DNA of 54,533 bases from Candidatus Saccharimonadota bacterium (GTDB lineage Bacteria > Patescibacteriota > Saccharimonadia > Saccharimonadales > Saccharimonadaceae). Numbering within the stretch: position 1 is the stretch's first letter; each line of letters begins with the position of its first letter. This document shows, in pieces, positions 49,551 to 54,533 of the stretch. The notes under the pieces are model-generated. The model did no database searches, had not been told where the DNA came from, and saw only the letters and a list, made by a program, of their open reading frames with translations. The translations under genes were made by a program, and so were the position numbers. The stretch covers positions 1 to 54,533 of the forward strand of contig JAFUBS010000012.1 in NCBI GenBank assembly GCA_017460105.1. Reading direction: 5' to 3'.

Positions 49551-50837
49551 TTAATTCTTCCTTAATATTATTATATCCCTCGCTACGATTTGCCCTTCAC
49601 GTGCGTAAATAAGCCCCTCGCGCGATTTATTATTAACATTATACCCCAATTCCTCAATCTCGTCAAGGATTTCAAGACGAGAATAGCGACCATCTTCGCG
49701 CAGCCATGCCGGCATCGCAATCACCACAGGAGTACCAGATTTAATCTGACCTATCAAATTCTTTAAAAATCCTAGAATAATTGCGCTACATTCTTGTTTC
49801 TCGGTCTTCAGCTTAATCTCTACTGGCACTTGCGACATTGGTTTTCCAAGATAGCCTTCACACGCCACTGCATCAATCGGCTGAGTCCAAGTAAACGAAG
49901 TTGCGTCGCCCTGGGATACCGAGAAAAGACTGTTCGGATTGTTTTGCGCAAATTCTAAAAACGTGTTTTCGTCGCCGCGTACCTCGCGCCCGTCTTCACG
50001 GGGCTCGGTCGCTAATCCTCGGCAGCGGCCTCCGGAATGCGACGAAAACAGTTTTTCAGAATTTGCCGCAAGCCATTTCAAATTCTTTTCACTATATTCC
50101 ACCATGCGCTCGCTAAGATCTGTACCGTACGCTCGGTAGCCCATAAGTAACGCTTCTTGCAAGACTACGCCGGTTCCACAGAATGGGTCTAATATTCGCG
50201 CACCTTCTGGTAGCAGTCCGCACAGATTAATCAGTATCTGTGCCAGCTTCGGCGGCAACATGCCAACTCTAGCATCTCGTGCTGGACGCGCTTGGTCGCG
50301 TTTCGCATATGCATCAATGTCTTGCACGCCGATCACACGAAACCACCCCTCGTCAGTTTTAATTAATTCTACCTTCTTTGGATTTTTGCCAGACAGGCCG
50401 TTGTGCAGCGACGTCGCTGAGGAAAGTACGGCATCTTTATTTTCTACCACACGCACGCTTCGTCCGTGTCGCACCAGAATCTTCTTTAGTTTCAATGCTT
50501 CCATTGTGGCAGATTTACGCGACGCCCTCTCCGAATAATCGCTCACACCGAGCGTGATTTTGCCTTCCGGTAAATCCCGCAAATACTCAAGTGGTTGTCC
50601 AGGCATTTCCACCGCCAACTTTTGCGTCCCGCCAAGACGATCGATTAAAAGTGGATTCAAAATACCCTCTGCGGGCATTTCGGAGCGCGGCAGCGCGAGA
50701 ATTAGCGCGCGAGCCCCGTGGCGACGGGAGCGAGCGACGCGGCCCGAAGAGGGTATTTGAATACACTTTAGTCCTATCGCCTCGAGCTCCGCAATTGATA
50801 TCTCAGGTTGTCTGCCTAGCACCGCTAAATATTTCAT
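49551..50837 (-). CDS. TRM11-like RNA/DNA methyltransferase carrying two in-frame palindromic elements
   Basis: 428 aa. SAM motif I ILDPFCGTGVVLQEALLMGYRAYGTDLS is clear. The catalytic motif, usually D/N-PPY, is here ACEGYLGKP, close to the TEPYLG form I recall for related Patescibacterial proteins. N2-guanosine methylation of tRNA is likely from the family. Residues about 26-61 (SSGRVARSRRHGARALILAL core) and about 255-298 (HSGGRCRGLATEPREDGREV core) are encoded by two copies of a GC-rich palindromic element in opposite orientation. Both keep the frame and contain no stop. ATG is 6 bases after TATAAT. Confidence 0.85.
   Translation of the reverse strand: MKYLAVLGRQPEISIAELEAIGLKCIQIPSSGRVARSRRHGARALILALPRSEMPAEGILNPLLIDRLGGTQKLAVEMPGQPLEYLRDLPEGKITLGVSDYSERASRKSATMEALKLKKILVRHGRSVRVVENKDAVLSSATSLHNGLSGKNPKKVELIKTDEGWFRVIGVQDIDAYAKRDQARPARDARVGMLPPKLAQILINLCGLLPEGARILDPFCGTGVVLQEALLMGYRAYGTDLSERMVEYSEKNLKWLAANSEKLFSSHSGGRCRGLATEPREDGREVRGDENTFLEFAQNNPNSLFSVSQGDATSFTWTQPIDAVACEGYLGKPMSQVPVEIKLKTEKQECSAIILGFLKNLIGQIKSGTPVVIAMPAWLREDGRYSRLEILDEIEELGYNVNNKSREGLIYAREGQIVARDIIILRKN
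49944..50071. repeat. GC-rich palindromic element, copy 2 (inside the methyltransferase gene)
   Basis: Inverted arms of ~32 bp (49944-49975 and 50039-50071; sequence of the type TTGCGCAAATTCT...TTTTCGTCGC) around a 63-67-bp core that aligns with 32258-32324. Plus-strand orientation, so it is antisense to the gene it lies in. Confidence 0.85.
50655..50762. repeat. GC-rich palindromic element, copy 3 (inside the methyltransferase gene)
   Basis: Arms ATTCAAAATACCCTCTGCGGG (50655-50675) and its near complement (50743-50762) around the conserved core in minus orientation. Within the gene it is read in the direction opposite to copy 2. Confidence 0.85.
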
Positions 50838-50843
50838 ACGCTA

Positions 50844-50849
50844 ATTATA
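50844..50849 (-). promoter_or_regulatory. leaderless promoter of the methyltransferase-rpmA unit
   Basis: GGTATAAT with TATAAT ending 6 bases before ATG 50837. Confidence 0.65.
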
Positions 50850-50856
50850 CCATAAT

Positions 50857-51429
50857 CTAAAACGGTCGCAGGTGATCCAGGATCAACCTCTCCATCGGAC
50901 CGTAGTCTAACTTGAACGACGCTTTCGACGCCTCAACCATCTCGTCTTTCTTAATACCAACAAACGATACAAAATAATTGTTTTGGTAAGCAAGTTGTCG
51001 GATAAACTCACGTTGTGTTCTACCATTACCCTCGCGAAACGGATGAAGCGCATTTATTTCTGCCAAATAGTATGCTAGCCGCTTCGCAAATTCCCCCGCC
51101 GCCAAATCTCGCAAATATCTCTCAGTTCTCAGCTCTCCGAAAATCCGCTCCGCTTCCGACTCTATTGCAAAACACCTACAAAACAAATTCCCCTTAGCAA
51201 TGTCCACCGTCCGCACCTCTCCCGCCCAATCATAAATATCCTGAAAAAGATATCCATGTATCCTCTTCAAATGTTCAAAATTAAAACTACCCCTAATCGG
51301 ATTGTGAAGAAGTTCCCATTCACGAACGCTAGACAAATCGCGTTCCCTATCGTATAACGCATCGAAGTCCCTAATACCGAGTTTGTTTTTTAACACGCGA
51401 GAATCTGGATAACAATATGGATCTTGCAT
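50857..51429 (-). CDS. fic: Fic-domain toxin (AMP transferase)
   Basis: 190 aa. Core motif HPFREGNGRTQREF is complete, with the catalytic His and the phosphate-binding GNGR. The N-terminal half has FEHLKRIHGYLFQDIYDWAGEVRTVDI, including the beta-hairpin flap that positions the target. Fic proteins usually transfer AMP to a target; VbhT and FicT types act on DNA gyrase and topoisomerase IV. The start overlaps the antitoxin stop (TAATG). No inhibitory alpha-helix is found in this protein; it is in the neighbour. Confidence 0.93.
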   Translation of the reverse strand: MQDPYCYPDSRVLKNKLGIRDFDALYDRERDLSSVREWELLHNPIRGSFNFEHLKRIHGYLFQDIYDWAGEVRTVDIAKGNLFCRCFAIESEAERIFGELRTERYLRDLAAGEFAKRLAYYLAEINALHPFREGNGRTQREFIRQLAYQNNYFVSFVGIKKDEMVEASKASFKLDYGPMERLILDHLRPF

Positions 51430-51791
51430 TATTTACCTTTCTCTTTTATTTCTTTCAAGATGCGGTTTCTGACTTCTTCGGGAGATGTTTTCGCTAACTC
51501 TAAATCGCGCAAATCCTTAATATTTTGCTCACTTAGTTCCATCCCTTCAAGCGCAAACGTCGCCACCACTTCTCGAATTCTCTCATTCGAAGAAATCGGA
51601 TAAGCACCACTCCGAATCGGAAAAGGAATACTTTTAGTTTCATCAGCGCGCAACAACATTAACCTAATCACATCTGACGTGTTCGTTCCTAGACTTTCAA
51701 AAAGCTTCCCCACTCGCTCTTTGAGGTCTGCAGGCACTCGCACCTGAATTAAATTGTTGGTTGATTTGGTTTTTGCAATAGTAGTACTCAT
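51429..51791 (-). CDS. antitoxin: RelB/DinJ-type RHH domain fused to VbhA-like Fic inhibitor
   Basis: About 120 aa. Residues about 10-50 are a ribbon-helix-helix domain (NNLIQVRVPADLKERVGKLFESLG, SDVIRLMLL) as in RelB/DinJ. Residues about 80-118 look like the VbhA antitoxin, with the class I Fic inhibition motif TFALEG (pattern [S/T]xxxE[G/N]) then MELSEQNIKDLRDLE...TSPEEVRNRILKEI. One protein may thus repress the operon and block ATP binding by Fic. I chose ATG 51791 over the TTG frame at 51809 because TACAAT ends 6 bases before it. Confidence 0.85.
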   Translation of the reverse strand: MSTTIAKTKSTNNLIQVRVPADLKERVGKLFESLGTNTSDVIRLMLLRADETKSIPFPIRSGAYPISSNERIREVVATFALEGMELSEQNIKDLRDLELAKTSPEEVRNRILKEIKEKGK

Positions 51792-51797
51792 ACTACT

Positions 51798-51819
51798 ATT
51801 GTATGACAATGTAATACAA
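51798..51819 (-). promoter_or_regulatory. promoter and likely operator of the Fic module
   Basis: TACAAT (51798-51803) 6 bases before the ATG, with TTGATT 17 bp upstream. A 21-bp imperfect palindrome, TTGTATGACAATGTAATACAA (51799-51819, 18 of 21 positions symmetric), covers the -10 and spacer, as expected for autorepression by the RHH domain. Confidence 0.65.
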
Positions 51820-51856
51820 AAATCAAGCTATATATTATATATACGGAAAACCGGCC

Positions 51857-53146
51857 TTATTTCACAATCGCAAACTTATTTTTGCCCTTCTTTACAATAG
51901 CTGTCTGATTAATAGGAACATCCTCACGAACTTTTACGCCATTTACTGATACTGCACCCTGAGTAATGAATTCGCGCGCTTTCTTCTTTGACTCCGCTAG
52001 CCCAGTCGCAACCAACACATCGACGAGCGCCGTTCCCTTTGCTACTACTGGCAAATATGCAGCAAATTCTGTAATTTCATCCTCAGTAAACTCCGTAAAA
52101 TCCGTATCACGATTAAACAAGGTTGCAGTCAAACTCTCCACCGCATCCGCAGCCTCGCGTCCGTGCACTACCGTAGTTACTTCGTGCGCCAATGCGCGCT
52201 GCGCCAAGCGTTTCTCTGGCGCCTCCTTATGGCGCATAATCAAATCCTCAATTCCCGTGCTCGGAATTAGCGTATAAATCTTCAGCAAATATTCTACACT
52301 CTCATCCGGCTGATTTAGCCAGAACTGGTAAAAATCAAAGATTGAAGTATAATTCCCAGAACCGTTGTCAGAGCCGGCTAGCCAAATCGCATTCCCTTCG
52401 CTCTTACCAAACTTCCTGCCAGTCACTGGATCAATTACGAGTGGCGTACTCCATACATCTACTTCTGCATTCTCAAGGCGCTTGATGAGATGCATGCCGG
52501 TCGTACAGTTGCCAAACTGATCTGCTCCACAGAGCTGCATTGCTACACCATATTCACGGTACAAATGCAAGAAATCATAACCCTGAATCAACGTGTAAGA
52601 AAATTCTGCATACGAAATCCCCGAGCCACCCTCACCAATACGATTCTGCACGAATTGACGGTCTAGCAGCTGCGTCATCGAGAAATTCTTCCCCACTTCA
52701 CGCAGGAACGAAAGATAATTGATATCCTTGAACCATTCATAGTTGTCGACCATGGTAAGAGACTCATCATCACCTTTCTTGGCATCACCCGAAACAAGAT
52801 CTTCGGTCAAATATCCAGCAGAATTAATTACTCTCTCTACCTGTTCGCGGATACAATTCTTATTATGTTCTACTTCATCAAGTGTCTTTAGCTCGCGCTC
52901 GCCATTTTCCTTCGGATCCCCAATCTGCCCCGTCGCTCCACCAACCAAGAGATATGGTTTCCAACCATGACGCACGAAACACGCACACATCATTAGTGCC
53001 GCTAAGTTACCGATTGTCAATGAATCTGCCGACGGATCAGCGCCCCAATAAAAAGTCTTGTTCTCACGAGTGTCTAAATCCTCTGGATTCTCAATAGTAT
53101 TCTCGGCCTTAAAGCCACGATAGATTAATTCTTCCGATAATTTCAT
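51857..53146 (-). CDS. tyrS: tyrosyl-tRNA synthetase
   Basis: 429 aa. Class I enzyme: Tyr and ATP site GGATGQIGDP, the YDFLHLYREYGVAMQLCGADQFGN region, KMSKS-equivalent KFGKSEG, and a C-terminal S4 domain (KKAREFITQGAVSVNG). The HIGH motif is written TIGN (in ADSLTIGNL), so the first His is Thr, which is unusual and worth checking. ATG is 6 bases after TATAAT. Confidence 0.95.
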   Translation of the reverse strand: MKLSEELIYRGFKAENTIENPEDLDTRENKTFYWGADPSADSLTIGNLAALMMCACFVRHGWKPYLLVGGATGQIGDPKENGERELKTLDEVEHNKNCIREQVERVINSAGYLTEDLVSGDAKKGDDESLTMVDNYEWFKDINYLSFLREVGKNFSMTQLLDRQFVQNRIGEGGSGISYAEFSYTLIQGYDFLHLYREYGVAMQLCGADQFGNCTTGMHLIKRLENAEVDVWSTPLVIDPVTGRKFGKSEGNAIWLAGSDNGSGNYTSIFDFYQFWLNQPDESVEYLLKIYTLIPSTGIEDLIMRHKEAPEKRLAQRALAHEVTTVVHGREAADAVESLTATLFNRDTDFTEFTEDEITEFAAYLPVVAKGTALVDVLVATGLAESKKKAREFITQGAVSVNGVKVREDVPINQTAIVKKGKNKFAIVK

Positions 53147-53152
53147 ACCTAT

Positions 53153-53158
53153 ATTATA
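53153..53158 (-). promoter_or_regulatory. leaderless promoter of tyrS
   Basis: GTGATATAAT with TATAAT ending 6 bases before ATG 53146, adjacent to the rnhA stop. Confidence 0.65.
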
Positions 53159-53596
53159 TCACAGTCTCTCACCGAGCCGTGCCTTATTCGCCCACTCGTC
53201 AGCCATCTCGTTCAGCTCGGTTCCCACGTGTCCACGCACCCAGGCTAGATTCACATTTCCGGCAGAATATAATCCATACAATTCCTGCACTAGTTCCAGA
53301 TTCTTAATCGGTCCAGTCTTCTTTTTCCATCCATTAGCCTTCCAATTTGGTGCCCACTTTGTCAGCACATTCACCCAGAATTCCGAATCCGTATGAATTT
53401 CACAAGGCTCACCACCAGCCAGTTCCATCGCGGCCTTCAAAGCACTTCCTTCCATCCGAATATTCGTCGTTTCCGGCTCACTACCTAACGCTACTGGCAC
53501 ACCTTCCGCGCCACCATTATCAGCCTGTTCAATCACTGCCCAGCCACCCAGACCAGGGTTCGGCTCCGCACTCCCATCTGTCCAAAAAATTTTCAT
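53159..53596 (-). CDS. rnhA: ribonuclease HI
   Basis: About 145 aa. Cleaves RNA in RNA-DNA hybrids. Catalytic residues are in WTDGSAEPNPGLGGWAVI (first Asp), MEGSALKAAMEL (Glu), IHTDSEFWVN (Asp) and VRGHVGTELNEMADEWA (His and Asp). ATG 53596 (MKIFWTDG) has GAGGT upstream; the longer frame starts at 53608. It ends with UGA, showing that UGA is a stop here. Confidence 0.95.
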   Translation of the reverse strand: MKIFWTDGSAEPNPGLGGWAVIEQADNGGAEGVPVALGSEPETTNIRMEGSALKAAMELAGGEPCEIHTDSEFWVNVLTKWAPNWKANGWKKKTGPIKNLELVQELYGLYSAGNVNLAWVRGHVGTELNEMADEWANKARLGERL

Positions 53597-53719
53597 ATTA
53601 CCTCGCAAATCATTATATATGTATTATATATCAGAAAATGATTAAAAACAAACTAAGACACTGCGTTTTTCAAGTTCGTAAAGTTCGGAGAGAGGAAACT
53701 ACTCACCCTAAACCAGCAA

Positions 53720-54533
53720 CTACCGTAGTAAGCATCGTACTGAGTAACCGCGGTTGCGGATAAAGTTGTACTGAGGGTACACACTGGACGAATCCACGTT
53801 GAGATCGTACATATTGTTGTCATTGTACCTCGTAGAAGACCAGAAGTAGCCGTAGGAGCCCTGATTGCTGGCCGAGCCATTGCTGAAGTTGCCAGAGAGA
53901 GGCGTAGACAGGGCGTTTCTGAAGTTAGTTGCGTTACTACTATATGCTGCATATAGTGCTTGATATTCGCCTTTACCATCAGTAGTGACAGTATTAGCTC
54001 CGCCTGTAGGCATACGCCAACCAGCCGGACAGATGTCTTCACCAGCATCGCCTACGGAAGTACCTGCACTGGTGCCATTACCGTAGCAGTAGGAACCAGC
54101 CGATGCTGCGCAGTAGTTATAATAAACACCTATCTTGCCAGAACCAGAGCCATAGGAAGTAGTAGTAGTGTTCGGATTCCAACCAGTGCCTTCAGTATCT
54201 GAGGCGTTTTTTATGGCGATTAGCGGTGCAGAATAACTGTAACCTGAAGTCCAGTAACTTACGCCAGCGGTAGCATAATTATCGCCTGCGCTTCTGTTGC
54301 CGCTTTTTAGGCTAGTAAGCGTTGCTGAATTTGTTATATTGGTGTTGACGGATGAGATGTCATCTTTATGGGCTACGATATCAAAACGAAGGTTATCTAG
54401 CAACCAACATTTACCATCTTCCAGTCTCTGAACTTTGTATTGTTCGCCATCACGCGAGTCCATCACGGTCTTTGCCGTAGTAGTACAATTGCTTGCCACC
54501 ATCTTTTGCATACAGTCAGCATCGGCTATGCCA
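53720..54533 (-). CDS. FISUMP-domain surface protein, 5' end cut by the window
   Basis: At least 270 aa. The frame is open to the window edge, so the true start lies outside. It shows KCWLLDNLRFDI, a Cys-rich YYNYCAASAGSYC, CPAGWRMPTGG and FWSSTR, then a variable stretch and SVRCLLR. It is paralogous to the gene at 78-1544, in inverted orientation. Between the last conserved Cys and the end, the two differ mainly at codons rich in Tyr, Asn, Asp and Ser (see findings). Confidence 0.88.
   Translation of the reverse strand, partial: GIADADCMQKMVASNCTTTAKTVMDSRDGEQYKVQRLEDGKCWLLDNLRFDIVAHKDDISSVNTNITNSATLTSLKSGNRSAGDNYATAGVSYWTSGYSYSAPLIAIKNASDTEGTGWNPNTTTTSYGSGSGKIGVYYNYCAASAGSYCYGNGTSAGTSVGDAGEDICPAGWRMPTGGANTVTTDGKGEYQALYAAYSSNATNFRNALSTPLSGNFSNGSASNQGSYGYFWSSTRYNDNNMYDLNVDSSSVYPQYNFIRNRGYSVRCLLR

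Noticed and set aside
53159-53161. Genetic code 25 (UGA = Gly)
   Set aside because: rnhA and the histidine kinase end in UGA at the expected family length, and RF2 is present.

Overview
This window looks like a chromosomal segment of a Candidatus Saccharibacteria (TM7) type Patescibacterium. The evidence is a stripped-down S10/spc ribosomal operon (no rpsJ, rpmC, rpmD or secY in place), small compact genes, FISUMP-type surface proteins and a very large vWA/Cna-B adhesin. UGA is used as a stop (for example rnhA) and an RF2 gene is present, so the code is the standard bacterial one rather than code 25 of Gracilibacteria/Absconditabacteria. The taxon is my inference; no marker was searched.

Layout. 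1-3 kb: a FISUMP surface protein, a small membrane protein and a membrane-anchored FKBP isomerase. 3-17.5 kb: ribosomal genes on the minus strand, from rplC down to rplO, interrupted between rpsH and rplF by a 1589-aa adhesin and a DUF916-like membrane protein that have their own promoters and terminators. 17.6-30.5 kb: housekeeping genes (prfB, dus, murL-murD, an M16 peptidase, secA, hpf, serS, rsmA, a G5/3D cell-wall protein). 30.8-33.7 kb: a CPTC membrane protein plus DsbA-like pair, hisS and tRNA-Phe. 33.7-38.5 kb: an accessory island at the 3' end of tRNA-Phe, made of two tandem cassettes flanked by three diverged ~175-bp direct repeats. The first cassette encodes a membrane-anchored PIF1-like helicase/YqaJ-like nuclease/NUMOD1 fusion; the second encodes a trypco2-like protein and a zinc-finger HNH nuclease. 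38.5-54.5 kb: two small unknown genes, tRNA-Lys and tRNA-Val, rarA, a glycyl-tRNA synthetase, ppa, recO, a minimal two-component pair, xseA/xseB, a flippase-like protein, rpmA, a tRNA/DNA methyltransferase, a Fic toxin/antitoxin module, tyrS, rnhA and a second FISUMP protein cut by the window end.

Genome-scale patterns. (1) At least 17 genes have a TATAAT-like box 6 or 7 bases before the start codon and no Shine-Dalgarno, so leaderless mRNAs seem to be the default for first genes, while operon-internal and probably highly expressed genes keep an SD. (2) Terminators are fused to the next promoter, with the T-tract running into a GTGnTATAAT box. (3) A GC-rich palindromic element with a conserved ~67-bp core and copy-specific inverted arms occurs three times, twice in frame and in opposite orientations inside one methyltransferase gene; a different palindrome lies in frame in xseA. 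(4) The two FISUMP genes at the window ends differ mainly at codons whose differences fit adenine-directed mutagenesis, as in diversity-generating retroelement targets.

How the genes work together: the ribosomal, tRNA-synthetase, release-factor, SecA and hibernation genes form the translation and export core. MurD and MurL suggest a cell wall made through an L-Glu intermediate. The adhesin, the FISUMP proteins, the sortase-like signal and the DsbA pair point to an elaborate, disulfide- and isopeptide-stabilised surface suited to an epibiont. The tRNA-Phe island and the Fic module are the accessory, conflict-related part.
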